Notes: a model not told the origin generated them from the sequence alone. DNA of 64,000 nt from JBMYRH01 sp049602155 (GCA_049602155.1 JBMYRH010000022.1:1-64000); one strand, 5' to 3'. Positions 54,801 through 63,479 are shown, counted from the stretch's first letter. Numbers and translations: made by a program.

Positions 54801-56510
54801 CTCCAGGGCTCAACCATCAACCTTTGGCAGTTCTGGTTCATGACCGACACCACCAACCTGACCTTCGACGCTGGCACCTCGACGATCCTCTGGTCCGCGT
54901 CCAACACGCTCCGCTTTGAGGGCGGCGATGCCACCTTTTACGACCTTGAGGTCTCCGTCTCGGGCGGGGAGGCGGACCTGCGCGACCCCTCGAGCTTTCG
55001 GCGCATCAGCAAAAGCGGCATCGGTCGATTGGCCGTCGAGGACGAGCTCACCGTCCAGGACACCTTGAGCGTCCAGCAGGGCACCTTGGCCCTCGTGGCG
55101 GCGACGACCATCGGCACCTTGGACCTCGCACCTGGCGTGGCCCTCGAGGCCCAAAGCGGCACAACCCAGACCCTGGGGGCCCTTATCGCCGAGGGCACCT
55201 GCGGACAGACCATCGGCATCGAGAGTAGTCAGCCCGGGCAGCCCGCCACCTTGAGCGTGGCGTCTGGCGCCGTCGCGCTTAGCCACTGTGTCATCGCTGA
55301 CATCAGCGCGATAGGAGACGCGACGTTCACCATCAGCGAGGCCCTCGACATCGGGGGCAACAGCGGCTGGGACATCACCGAGGCGAACGCGCAGGACTAC
55401 TACTGGGTCGGGGGGTCCGGCAGCTGGAGCCAACCTGGGGTCTGGGCCCTTGAGAGCGGCGGCGAGCCCACAGACTGCGCGCCCAGTCGACGAGACTCGG
55501 CCATCTTCGACGCCGCCTCCTTCGATGCCACAGGCGCGGTGGTCACCCTCGACCTTCCTCACGCCGAGTGCCACGACATGCGGTGGACAGGCGTCTCCCA
55601 TCAGCCCAGCGTTCAGGGCGGCGGGGACAATCAGCTGACGGTCTATGGCGACCTGATCCTCGACCCCTCGATGAGCTGGGGAGCCACGGGGGACATCACC
55701 CTCAGCGGGCCTGGTGACAAGAGCATCGACGGCCAAGGCGTCAACCTCGGGACCTACGCGCTCCGCCTCGACGACGCCGAGGCGACCTGGACCTTGGCGA
55801 GCCCCCTGACGGTCACCAATGGTTACCTCTTCGTCGAGCGCGGGGGCTTTGATACCTCAAGTGAGCCAGTCTCCATTCGACGGTTCATCTCGGATAACAC
55901 CTTCCCTCGCTCGGTCGACCTCGGCGCCTCAACCATTCAGCTTGGCCAGTTCTGGTTCATGGACGAGACGACCAACCTGACCTTTGAGGCCGGCACCTCG
56001 ACCATCCTCTGGTCAGCATCCAACACGCTCCGCTTTGAAGGCGGCGACGAGAGCTTTCACGCGCTAGAGGTCACGGCGAGCTCGGGGACAGTAAAGATCA
56101 ACGGCCAGACCTCCTTTGACTCGATCCTTAAGCAGGGCGACGGGGAGCTCACCGTGAGCGACGGCATCACGGTCACGGAGACCTTTACCTTGCTCGAGGG
56201 GACGCTCACGCTCCTGGGCGAGAGCAGCCTCGGGGCGCTGGAACTTCAATCAGGCATCATCCTGCGCCTCGCGGGCGGCGTCACGCAGACCCTCGGCGCG
56301 CTCACCGGCGCGTTCACTGGCGTCACGACGATTATTGAGAGCGCGAACCCGGGTACGCAGGCGAACCTCCAGCTGAACTCAAGCACCGGTGTCTGCCTCT
56401 CCCACGCCCAACTCACCGACATCGCGGTCGCGGGCGGCTCGGGTTGGTTCGCCTCGGAGAGCATCGACGGCGGCAACAACACCGGTCTCACCTTCGGCCC
56501 ATGCCCCTGA
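51867..56510 (+). CDS. Giant surface lipoprotein with Cys modules and three ~373-residue tandem repeats
   Basis: 1547 residues from the ATG at 51867; lipobox TTGC (Cys27). An ~80-residue acidic linker ends in a TED tandem run. Cys-rich modules follow: CVPSCNGAQCGPDGCGG and CTPDCAGKGCGDDGCGG (Dickkopf-like) and several CDDGDLCT / CDDDNPCT units; then DGLDNDQDADVDCADSDCL. From residue ~429 three tandem repeats begin SYYWVGGSG, SYYWIGGSG and DYYWVGGSG, each containing GxWxxxxxHW-like, CHxMDWTG-like, TIRRFISDN and STILWSASNTLRFEGG blocks. YYWVGGSGxW repeats occur in large adhesin-like proteins, especially of Bacteroidetes. A beta-helix or sandwich adhesin is likely. No sorting domain is seen at the C-terminus. 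Confidence 0.88.
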   Translation: MAPNAPLLRRHRTALFALFALAMTTGCSDAMTEGDGANLDAMTAQDAVATSDTPTASDASGYDYDDDAPEVNDTGRAGDSQTPLEDALPDTEDTEDTEDTEEPDLPCVPSCNGAQCGPDGCGGLCGQCAPSEVCAAGDCESACVPAEVCGAVGATVCTEDGGAVLICVQLTPGCLGFTEPAACPAGSVCQGGLCGPPCTPDCAGKGCGDDGCGGQCGPACDDLNPCTDDVCEPAGSCVFTPNTAPCDDGDLCTEGDLCQMGTCTPGPSVNCDDDNPCTTESCVSGEGCVTVALSDGTNCVSGDLCVTNETCVSANCQGGVPISCEDDDPCTDAGCAPESGCVYPPLFEGCEPVEVSCDDGLDNDQDADVDCADSDCLAACCADGVQSGEETGVDCGGVCLACPGDPCSESAECASGWCGEEGACATPKSYYWVGGSGLWTDYENHWATTSGGDVFHTSVPTFVDDVFFDEASFPEPGATVTLDMLIATCRHMDWTGAMGSPTVVGDAGKALIITGDFSLTESMQWSSQGDLHFEGPGGATIDTQGVSLGADNVYIDNADGQWTLESPFVGPNLYLHVIQGTFDTGGQELTIRRFISDNGNSRTIRLHDSTIHLWQFWFMSNNQGLSFDAGSSTILWSASNTLRFEGGEAAFHVLEVDVSAGEAELRGDMTFTQVTKTGPGALEVTDALSVTEGVDVQAGTLTLSGPTTLASLTLAPGTFWNLGSGKTQTLGTLVAVGDCTQYVTIHATSPGSPATLSIATGQVGVVYGAIRDITAVGGAEFFAIKTYDEGGNTGWTIEEPEPQSYYWIGGSGNWSDPNHWSTESGGEPAECFRGSSDNVYFDENSFSEGSSTVTLDVPETTCHHMDWTGASFSPTLIGLGDNHLTVTGNLTLVEGLSWSAQGDLWLRGPGDKTITTHGVDIGAGDIHVDGADGSWTLGDPFHTSNGYLFIDRGSFDTAGYEMTIRRFISDNANLRSVSLQGSTINLWQFWFMTDTTNLTFDAGTSTILWSASNTLRFEGGDATFYDLEVSVSGGEADLRDPSSFRRISKSGIGRLAVEDELTVQDTLSVQQGTLALVAATTIGTLDLAPGVALEAQSGTTQTLGALIAEGTCGQTIGIESSQPGQPATLSVASGAVALSHCVIADISAIGDATFTISEALDIGGNSGWDITEANAQDYYWVGGSGSWSQPGVWALESGGEPTDCAPSRRDSAIFDAASFDATGAVVTLDLPHAECHDMRWTGVSHQPSVQGGGDNQLTVYGDLILDPSMSWGATGDITLSGPGDKSIDGQGVNLGTYALRLDDAEATWTLASPLTVTNGYLFVERGGFDTSSEPVSIRRFISDNTFPRSVDLGASTIQLGQFWFMDETTNLTFEAGTSTILWSASNTLRFEGGDESFHALEVTASSGTVKINGQTSFDSILKQGDGELTVSDGITVTETFTLLEGTLTLLGESSLGALELQSGIILRLAGGVTQTLGALTGAFTGVTTIIESANPGTQANLQLNSSTGVCLSHAQLTDIAVAGGSGWFASESIDGGNNTGLTFGPCP
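53151..56510 (+). repeat. Three intragenic tandem repeats of ~1.12 kb
   Basis: Units start at 53151, 54276 and about 55395 (lengths 1125, 1119 and 1116). Blocks TIRRFISDN and STILWSASNTLRFEGG are nearly identical in protein and strongly similar in DNA between units. Confidence 0.9.
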
Positions 56511-57068
56511 GCGCTACGAGTTAGCGCACCCTCGCGAACGCTAGCAGCAGCAAGAGCGGCTTGTGCGGTCTGCGGACGTCCCCTTTCTTGCAGACGTTCA
56601 GCGCTTCGATTTGAGCGAGCAGGTCCAGCGGGGCGCTCCTCTGGAGTGAGTGTTGCGTACACGACAAGGTAATCTGATGCCGTGATTAAGTCAGCCCCCC
56701 TCCCCTGTGATGTGGCCCCACCCTAGGGCGCCTACTTCGCCTCCCGATTATTCACCCGGGTTTCGACGAGCACCCCTGCGTTTGGGCGGCTTTGGGGTTT
56801 GGACCTCGGACCCAGGGTCATGCAAGGACCTGGAATCATTGAGCCGAACTTCGGGCACTGAAAACAGTCCGAGGCGGGGTGCACTCCGGGACGTGATTTC
56901 AGTAAGTAACAACGACCCAAGTTACGACGACCCTGGGTCGCGACCTCTTCCCCTTCGCGACGGTCATCCATAAGACCGCCCCCTTTTGTATCGAGATGGA
57001 CGCGCCCCCCCTAAGCCGACACAGCGCTGCGTTCCCATGGGCCATTCCAAGGTCAGCGCACTCGCCCT
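56511..57068. other. Intergenic region, no supported gene
   Basis: 558 bases. CCGAA-C-TTCGG at 56844-56854 is a short palindrome also seen near 44504. Open frames lack support. Confidence 0.4.
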
Positions 57069-57120
57069 CTGTTGAATCCTGTCACAAGACGTCACCCCCT
57101 CCCCCTTTCCCCTGTGCTCT
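57069..57120 (+). promoter_or_regulatory. Promoter-like element shared with the 62598 site
   Basis: CTGTTGAATCCTGTCAC (57069-57085), then GTCACCCCCT (57091-57100), 13 nt, GTGCTCT (57114-57120), 52 nt, ATG. The second and third blocks, their spacing and the distance to the ATG are identical upstream of the gene at 62692. Confidence 0.65.
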
Positions 57121-57172
57121 AATGTGGGCTGTGGACGCCGTTCAGGCCGTCCTTCCTTAGCGTGGAGACCTC

Positions 57173-59137
57173 ATGAAGACCTTGCATGTAACCCTGAGCG
57201 TATGCCTCCTCCTTGGCCTCTCGGCGTGTGGAGACAGCGAGAGCAGCACACCCGCCGATGAAGGCGTCAACCTCGAGACCCAGGGAGAGGACGGGCTGGA
57301 GCCCGTGGAGGGCACCGACACGCGGACGAGCAGCGACATCGCCGAGCATGGCGAGGGCGACGCGGAGCTGGACGCGACGAAGCCCTCGAGCTTGGACGAC
57401 AGCACCTCAACAGGCCCTTCTCCCGGCGTGGACGAAGCGACAGATGCGGGCGCCGAGATCGAAGTAGAGCAAGGGGACGACCTTGGAGGACCAGACTCAG
57501 AAGAGGATGTTCAAGCGCAGCCTGTCGAGGTGATCCTGACCCTCGCCCTGACAGGCGAAGGCAGCGGGAGGGTCACCTCCGAGCCGCCTGGGATTGATTG
57601 CCCGGGGCAATGTGAGGCGACCTTCCTCTCGGGGACCGCGCTGACCCTCGAGGCCAAACCCGCGGGGGACTCGGTAGCCGCTGGCTTCACTCAGCCCTGC
57701 GCTGGTGCCTCAAGCTGCGCGTTTAGCCTTGAAGGTGACCTGAGCTTGGAGGCGAGCTTTAACCCGGCCTTACTCTCAGCCTGGACGCTTCACGGCACGA
57801 GCCCTGAGGACACTGTCTGGGTGGGGCGAGCCACGGCTTACGGTGACGATGGCATCGCCATCGCCGGGGGCTTTGACGGAGGGGTCGACTTCGGTAATGG
57901 GGTCGTGACGAGTTCCGGAGGCGGCGTGGACGCCTTTGTGGCGCGCTATAGCTCGGACGACGAGCTGATGTGGCTCTGGCGCTTCGGCGATGAGACGGTC
58001 AGCCACTACACCGCAGACGACGGTGTGCTTGAGCTCGCCGGCGACTCCCAGGGGAACCTCTTCGTCGCGGGGACCTTCGCGGCGAGCGTGGACTTCGGGG
58101 ATGGCACCGTAGTCGTCCCCGAAGCCGACGAGACCGTCGTGCCCCAGGGGGCCTTTATCGCCAAGCTCGCGCGCCTTGATGGCGACCTTGAGTGGGCCTG
58201 GACGGCGCCCCTTGGGACCGTGCGTTCGGCGAGCGTCACGCCCGATGACGCGGTGGTCTTCGCTGGAGGCTTCTCTGGGAGCGCCACCTTCGGTGATGAA
58301 GAGAGGGTGGCGTCGGGGCTTCGGGATATCTTCATGGCGAAGTACAGCGCCGATGGTGAGTTCCAGTGGGTAAAGACCTTCGGGGACGAGGCCCCGCTAG
58401 GGATCGACTTTGAAGGGGCGAGCACGGTCCGCGTGGCCCCGAACGGCGACATCGTCCTCTCGGGCTTTTACGACGGGAGCGTCGACTTCGGCGGCGAGTC
58501 ACACACCGCCGTCTTGGACTCCTTTGGGGTCGGGCTCTCGAGCGACATCTTCATCGCGCGCTACACCTCAGAGGGTGAGCTCTTGTGGTCGCGCACCGTC
58601 GGTGGGCCTGGGATCTTCAACGCCTCAAAGAGCCTGGCGATAGCCCCCAACGGCGACATCGTCGCCGCGGGGTGGTGGAGCCACATGGTGAGCTTTGGGG
58701 ACGTGAGCTTTGCCAACGGGCTTGACCCCGCTGAGATCGACGTCTGGATCGCGCGCTGGAGCGCCACAGGTGACCTACATTGGGCGAAGACCATGGGCTC
58801 TCCCGGGGCGATCGACCGCTGGGATCAGGTCGTGATCGCCCCCTCTGGCCGGTCCTTCGTGAGCGGCGGCTTCTTCGGTGGGCAGGTGCTCGGTGAGCCC
58901 CTTGAGGCCACGGGCGGCATGGACGCCCTGCTCGTCGAGCTCTCTGAGGAAGGCGAGTTCATCTGGGCAGACATCCTTTGCAATGACGAGGCTGACGACC
59001 TTGCCCCCGCCATGGCTCTCAGCGGGCAAGGGCACCTCATCTTAGCCGGGTGGTTCCAGGGCGAAGCAGACCTTGGCCTCGGCACCGAGAGCGCCGTAGG
59101 CAAAACCTCAAGCTACGTAATCAGGCGTCAAAAGTGA
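57173..59137 (+). CDS. Lipoprotein with bacterial-repeat domain and SBBP-like beta-propeller
   Basis: 654 residues; GGAG 7 nt before the ATG. Lipobox LSAC (Cys19), then an ~95-residue acidic linker. Residues ~118-197 form a small repeat domain: LALTGEGSGRVTSEPPGIDCPGQC, CEATFLSGTALTLEA and CAGASSCAFSLEGDLSLEASF in parts, the InlB-B-like pattern. The rest is a propeller of about seven blades with the theme (I/V)xxxGxFxGxxxFGxxxxxxxGxxDxFxAxYxxxGExxWxxxxG, as in DVWIARWSATGDLHWAKTMG. Ligand or surface binding is the likely role. It lies 8 bp before the IgGFc-binding gene, so they form an operon. Confidence 0.85.
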   Translation: MKTLHVTLSVCLLLGLSACGDSESSTPADEGVNLETQGEDGLEPVEGTDTRTSSDIAEHGEGDAELDATKPSSLDDSTSTGPSPGVDEATDAGAEIEVEQGDDLGGPDSEEDVQAQPVEVILTLALTGEGSGRVTSEPPGIDCPGQCEATFLSGTALTLEAKPAGDSVAAGFTQPCAGASSCAFSLEGDLSLEASFNPALLSAWTLHGTSPEDTVWVGRATAYGDDGIAIAGGFDGGVDFGNGVVTSSGGGVDAFVARYSSDDELMWLWRFGDETVSHYTADDGVLELAGDSQGNLFVAGTFAASVDFGDGTVVVPEADETVVPQGAFIAKLARLDGDLEWAWTAPLGTVRSASVTPDDAVVFAGGFSGSATFGDEERVASGLRDIFMAKYSADGEFQWVKTFGDEAPLGIDFEGASTVRVAPNGDIVLSGFYDGSVDFGGESHTAVLDSFGVGLSSDIFIARYTSEGELLWSRTVGGPGIFNASKSLAIAPNGDIVAAGWWSHMVSFGDVSFANGLDPAEIDVWIARWSATGDLHWAKTMGSPGAIDRWDQVVIAPSGRSFVSGGFFGGQVLGEPLEATGGMDALLVELSEEGEFIWADILCNDEADDLAPAMALSGQGHLILAGWFQGEADLGLGTESAVGKTSSYVIRRQK

Positions 59138-59145
59138 GGCTGACG

Positions 59146-61239
59146 ATGGACCACCGACAAAGACCCCAAAGCGCGTTAAACCGGCCCCGCCGCTACTGGG
59201 TGCGGGTGCTCACCTTGTCCCTCTTGACGCTCGTCGCCTGCAGCGAAGGCGAGGTGGTAAGCCAGGAGGGCGAGGAGGGCACGAGGGTCAGTGACACCTT
59301 CCAGACCCGGACAGACCTCAACGCAGCCCCCCCGAGAGAGGGAGCAGACGCAGTGCTCGTCCCTGAGGACACCTCGTCTGAGCCCACTGAGGGTGACGAG
59401 GATGGCCAAGGTGAGGAGAGGGCTGACCCACGGGAGGGCGACGCCGACGCGTCGCCTCAGGGCGAGCAAGCTCAAGACGCAGCCAGCGCATCGGATGCAG
59501 CGATAGAGGGCGACGCGACGAACACGGATGAGGGCGTAGAGCTCCCCGACACCTCTTCTGTGGAGGGTGATGCGGAGCTTGGCCCTGAGCCCGAGCTTAG
59601 CCAAGACGCGGAGAGTGACGCTGATGAGGCAGACTCCGAGGCTGGGCCAAGCGCTGACGCCGAGCTGGTTCTGTGCTCGCCGGGCGAAGCCCTCTGCGTT
59701 GAGCAGAGCGTCATGGTCTGCAGCGCTGATGGCCTCTCGCTGGAGCTCAGCGAGGCCTGTTCGACTTTAGAGACATGTCTCGTGGACGCATGTGTGAGCC
59801 TCTGTGAGGCCGCAGCCCTCTCTGACTCCAGCGAAGGTTGTGCGTTTTTGGCCGTCACGACGGTCAACGAGTACCTGCCGCCCAGCCTCCAGATGGACTT
59901 CGCCATCGTCGTCGCGAACAGCATCGAGAACCCACCAGCGAGCGTCACCGTGTCTCGAGCCGGGGAGCTCCTCGAGGTGGCAGAGGTTGAGCCTGGAGCG
60001 ACCTACGCCTTCTCGCTGCCGATGATCCCAGAGCTTGTCGAGAGCGAGCACAGCGTGCTGGTGAGCGGCGCCGCTTACGAGGTCACGAGCACCGTCCCTG
60101 TCGCCGCCTATCAGTACAACCCGCTCCACTTTGAGGACGCTGCCCAGGAGTTCTACAGCTTCACCAATGACGCGAGCCTGCTCTTACCCGAGCACGCGCT
60201 TGGCACGAGCTACATGGCGATGAGCTGGCCAACCTGGGGGAAGATCATCGCCTGGACAGCCGGCTTTGTGACGCTGACGGCGGTCAGTGATGACACCGAG
60301 GTGACCTTCACAGCGGCGGCCACCACCTTGCCCAACCCTGAGGGCGAGCTAGGCCTTGAGGCTGGCGAGTCTCTCACGCTCATCTTGAACAGGGGTGATG
60401 TGCTGCAATTCCAAGGCTGGACGCAGAACGAGAGCTTCTTCCAGCTCAACGCGGAGACCTGCCCTGCCCCTGACTTTAACTACGATGGGCTTGTGAGCTG
60501 CCAGGCGCTCAACACCGACCTCACAGGCTCGACGCTCACCTCAAGCGCCCCCCTCGCGGTCTTTAGCGGCCATGATTGCTTGCGGATCCCCTACGACACC
60601 GAGGCCTGTGACCACGTCGAGGAGATGCTCTTACCCACCGACGCCTGGGGACAAGAGTTCCTCTTCGGTGCGCCCCAGCGACCTGACATCGACGCCACCG
60701 CCTCGGCGGAGTATCGCGTCGTGGCCTTGGAGGACAACACGACGGTGGGGGTCACCCCAGCGGGCATCGCTGGCCCCTTTCTGCTCAACGCCGGTGAGGT
60801 CGTGAGCTTCACCACGGACGCGGACCTACGTATCAGCGCAGACAAACGCGTCCAGGTGATGCAAGCGCTGCTCAGCGCTCAGGGCCTGAACCCACCGGCG
60901 GTCGTCGATGATGGTGTCTCCCTTGGCGATCCCGCCATGGGGACCGGGGTCCCTCAGCGTCAAGCCAAGGCGGCCTACGTCTTCCAGGTCCCTGCCACCT
61001 ATCAGAGCAACTGGGCGAACGTCGTGCGCTTCATCGACGCCGAGGTCCTCTTAGACGGCGAGCCGCTCTCTGGCTTCTCGCAGATCGCCAATACCCCCTA
61101 CGAGGTCGCGCGGATCAGCCTCTCCCCCGGGACCCATCAGATCACCTCGTCTGGGGGCACCTCGTTCACCATCATGAACTACGGCTACGCCCCCTTCACG
61201 AGCTACCTCTACCCGGGCGGCATGAAGATCGAGAAGTGA
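59146..61239 (+). CDS. Lipoprotein with IgGFc-binding domain
   Basis: 697 residues from the ATG at 59146 (GAGG upstream). Lipobox LVAC (Cys32?), with the Cys at the end of LTLSLLTLVAC, followed by a ~140-residue Glu/Asp/Ser/Thr linker. A short Cys-rich segment (CSPGEALCVEQSVMVCSADG; several Cys to about residue 225) leads to a ~470-residue beta-rich domain with EHALGTSYMAMSWP, TLTAVSDDTEVTF, FQLNAETC, PLAVFSGHDC and LLPTDAWGQEFLFG, the hallmark order of the IgGFc_binding family. Despite the name, bacterial members are generally surface adhesin-like proteins. Second gene of an operon with the propeller lipoprotein. Confidence 0.9.
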   Translation: MDHRQRPQSALNRPRRYWVRVLTLSLLTLVACSEGEVVSQEGEEGTRVSDTFQTRTDLNAAPPREGADAVLVPEDTSSEPTEGDEDGQGEERADPREGDADASPQGEQAQDAASASDAAIEGDATNTDEGVELPDTSSVEGDAELGPEPELSQDAESDADEADSEAGPSADAELVLCSPGEALCVEQSVMVCSADGLSLELSEACSTLETCLVDACVSLCEAAALSDSSEGCAFLAVTTVNEYLPPSLQMDFAIVVANSIENPPASVTVSRAGELLEVAEVEPGATYAFSLPMIPELVESEHSVLVSGAAYEVTSTVPVAAYQYNPLHFEDAAQEFYSFTNDASLLLPEHALGTSYMAMSWPTWGKIIAWTAGFVTLTAVSDDTEVTFTAAATTLPNPEGELGLEAGESLTLILNRGDVLQFQGWTQNESFFQLNAETCPAPDFNYDGLVSCQALNTDLTGSTLTSSAPLAVFSGHDCLRIPYDTEACDHVEEMLLPTDAWGQEFLFGAPQRPDIDATASAEYRVVALEDNTTVGVTPAGIAGPFLLNAGEVVSFTTDADLRISADKRVQVMQALLSAQGLNPPAVVDDGVSLGDPAMGTGVPQRQAKAAYVFQVPATYQSNWANVVRFIDAEVLLDGEPLSGFSQIANTPYEVARISLSPGTHQITSSGGTSFTIMNYGYAPFTSYLYPGGMKIEK

Positions 61240-61488
61240 GGCGCAGGCGAAGCCCCTAACTGACGTCCACCTTCGCCCTCATCAGTCCGCCTTGCTCTGG
61301 CCGTCGAGGCCACGCCTCACGCCGAGGGCGACGCGGCCACAGAGCGCGTTGGCGACGCCGACCCTGAGGTGCGCAAAGCGCTCTCTGAGCGGGTGTTTAA
61401 TCTCGTCACACACTGTTACCCACGGTCACGCAAAAGCCCTGTGTACTGCCATCGTGGCCAAGCCAACGAGACGGCCACAGGAGGAAGT

Positions 61489-62103
61489 ATGGCGATACCG
61501 CCCGAAAGAATGTGGCTCTCCGAGAGCGGCGCCTTGAGCGCGAGCCAAGGCACGGAGCTCGAGCGCTTGCGTCGGGAGAATGAAGCCTTGCTTCGAGAGA
61601 ACATGGAGCTCCAGGTCTATAGGCGCCTCGCCTATCACGACCCCTTGACGGGGCTCGGCAACCGCCGCTACCTCGACAAGCGGCTGAGTCAAGAGCGCTT
61701 CCGAGCGCGGCGCCACCCCCATCAGCGCTTCAGCGTCCTCGTCATCGACCTCGACGGGTTCAAGGCCATCAACGACACCTATGGCCACGCTGAAGGTGAC
61801 GCCGCCCTCTGCTTCATCGCGCGCTTCTTCGAGGACAACCTGCGCGAAGATGACATCTGTTGTCGCGTTGGCGGCGATGAGTTCACGATCATCCTGCCTG
61901 AGACCGGGCTTGAGGGCGCAGAGCGTATCAGGAGGCGCCTCTTTTTGGGGCTCAAAGAGGCCAATGAGGGGCGCCGACTCCCGCTCTCCTTCAGCGTCGG
62001 CCTGGCCACGTGGCCAGAGGACGGCGATGACGTTGAGGCTCTCCTCTCAAGCGCTGACGCTGACATGTTCCAAGCCAAGACCAGGCGACTATCAAGACCT
62101 TGA
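61489..62103 (+). CDS. GGDEF-domain diguanylate cyclase
   Basis: 204 residues from the ATG at 61489, with AGGAGG 4 nt upstream. A short coiled coil (residues ~22-45, ELERLRRENEALLRENMEL) precedes the GGDEF domain: DPLTGLGNRRYL, VLVIDLDGFKAINDTYGH and the active site GGDEF at 128-132. The RxxD inhibitory site is present (REDD 119-122, five residues before GGDEF), so product inhibition by c-di-GMP is expected. No sensor domain is attached; the coiled coil probably drives dimerisation. It is cytoplasmic, synthesises c-di-GMP from GTP, and lies among surface-protein genes whose expression or export it might influence. Confidence 0.93.
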   Translation: MAIPPERMWLSESGALSASQGTELERLRRENEALLRENMELQVYRRLAYHDPLTGLGNRRYLDKRLSQERFRARRHPHQRFSVLVIDLDGFKAINDTYGHAEGDAALCFIARFFEDNLREDDICCRVGGDEFTIILPETGLEGAERIRRRLFLGLKEANEGRRLPLSFSVGLATWPEDGDDVEALLSSADADMFQAKTRRLSRP

Positions 62104-62597
62104 TCCCTGACCTCGCGCCCCGTGTGCAGACCGAACACCTGCAGCTCAAGTGCCCCCCTCTCTCCTTTCGCAAAGCACGCGTCACACGACTCTGAGCGCT
62201 TTGCCTCCTCTCTCGCCCCCCCACCCTCTTGGAGCCTGACTGCCCCCCCCCCCGCGCTGGTCGGGATAGAGCCGAGCACCTAGGGCCGAGCGGGCTGGTA
62301 TGGGCGTGCCGATACCTTTGAGTAGGGCAGCGACGTCTTCCGCGTAGAGCTGACGAGGGGCGTAGTCAGCAGGGACCTGAGCACTTCCCATGCGTGGCGA
62401 GGGGCCGGCGTGCGTCCCGTGCCCGAGCCCAGGGCGCGTCCCTGCGCCCTAGGCCTTTCTAGCCCCCCACAGGCTCTCTTCTTTCCATGGATTTGCCCCA
62501 CCTGGTGCGCTGACGCGATCAGGCTCAGCGACCATGCGCCCCCGAAAAACGCAGGATCGAGAGCCGCCCAAACGCATGACTGAGAGCCTGTGCAATT
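62104..62597. other. Intergenic region with an 11-C homopolymer
   Basis: 494 bases without a supported gene. A run of 11 C occupies 62243-62253, preceded by a C7 run near 62216-62222. Confidence 0.5.
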
Positions 62598-62639
62598 CTG
62601 TTACATCCTGTCACCCCCTGTTGACTGAGCCCGTGCTCT
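62598..62639 (+). promoter_or_regulatory. Promoter-like element shared with the 57069 site
   Basis: CTGTTACATCCTGTCAC (62598-62614) overlaps GTCACCCCCT (62610-62619); then 13 nt, GTGCTCT (62633-62639), 52 nt, ATG at 62692. Confidence 0.65.
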
Positions 62640-62691
62640 CTTGAGGGTGGGTTCGCCCACTGAAACGCCCTCAACGACAGGAGACAACGAC

Positions 62692-63366
62692 ATGAAGCGC
62701 ATCATCCACATCACCTGCATGACCCTCTTGGCCACCACCATGCTGCTCAGCTCGAGCGCAGCGGCCAAGGACGACAAAGGTGGCCCCCCAGAGGCCTGCG
62801 CGCATTACGACGTGACGGAGGACGGGCTCCTGAATTTCTCGGACCTCATCGTGATCCTGATGTCCATGCACTCCGACACAGAGGCCCTGAACCTTCTCCA
62901 AGACTTAGAAGAGACAGGCTGCGCCGCCGAGCTCAGCCTCGACGCAATGGACCTCTCAGACATGCTGAGCCATTACGCCTACTGCGTGAACATAGACGCA
63001 GACAACGACGGGCTCATCACCTTCACCGACGCGCAGCTCTTCTTCGACAGCTCAGCCCCCGTCACCGAGAAGATCGATGTCCTCATCCTCGCCCGTGGGC
63101 AGAACATCGAGGTCTCTGATGACCTCTACCTTAGGTGCTATAGCGTGGACCCAACGACCCCCCTGCTCACGCTCCCCGGCCTCTTCGACGGTCTGATGGC
63201 GCGCTTTGACACCTGCTTCAACGCTGACCTGAACGAAGACGGTGTCTTGGACGTGGCCGATCTGACCCTGGTGTGGAGCAAGCAGAGCGCGCTCTCCATC
63301 CAAGAGCGCATCGCCTACCACGACGCCATCACCACCGACCCCCTCTGCCAGGGTTCGCTCTTCTAG
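62692..63366 (+). CDS. Secreted EF-hand/dockerin-like protein
   Basis: 224 residues from the ATG at 62692 (CAGGAGA upstream). The signal peptide is cleaved after SSSAAA (about residue 25). Three calcium-loop segments are visible: DVTEDGLLNFSDLIVIL (about 39-55), DADNDGLITFTDAQLFF (about 105-121) and DLNEDGVLDVADLTLVW (about 185-201). Each has the DxNxDGxxxxxD layout of dockerin or EF-hand loops, with conserved Cys pairs between (ACAHYD, TGCAAE, YCVN, RCYS, TCFN). It probably binds calcium outside the cytoplasm. No cohesin partner is identified in the window. Confidence 0.78.
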   Translation: MKRIIHITCMTLLATTMLLSSSAAAKDDKGGPPEACAHYDVTEDGLLNFSDLIVILMSMHSDTEALNLLQDLEETGCAAELSLDAMDLSDMLSHYAYCVNIDADNDGLITFTDAQLFFDSSAPVTEKIDVLILARGQNIEVSDDLYLRCYSVDPTTPLLTLPGLFDGLMARFDTCFNADLNEDGVLDVADLTLVWSKQSALSIQERIAYHDAITTDPLCQGSLF

Positions 63367-63379
63367 GGAGCGCGATGTC

Positions 63380-63410
63380 GAGGTGAGGGCCGAGCCGCGC
63401 CCTCGACCTC
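63380..63410. terminator. Hairpin between 62692 gene and the last gene
   Basis: GAGGT-G-AGGGC pairs with GCCCT-CG-ACCTC around a short loop, 13 nt after the stop; 10 bp with a small internal bulge and no U-tract. Confidence 0.45.
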
Positions 63411-63479
63411 TCTGCGGCGCGCTCTCGCCCCCCAACCACGCGCTCTCCAAGAGCGACCTCTCTCCCCTGGAGCCCTCTC

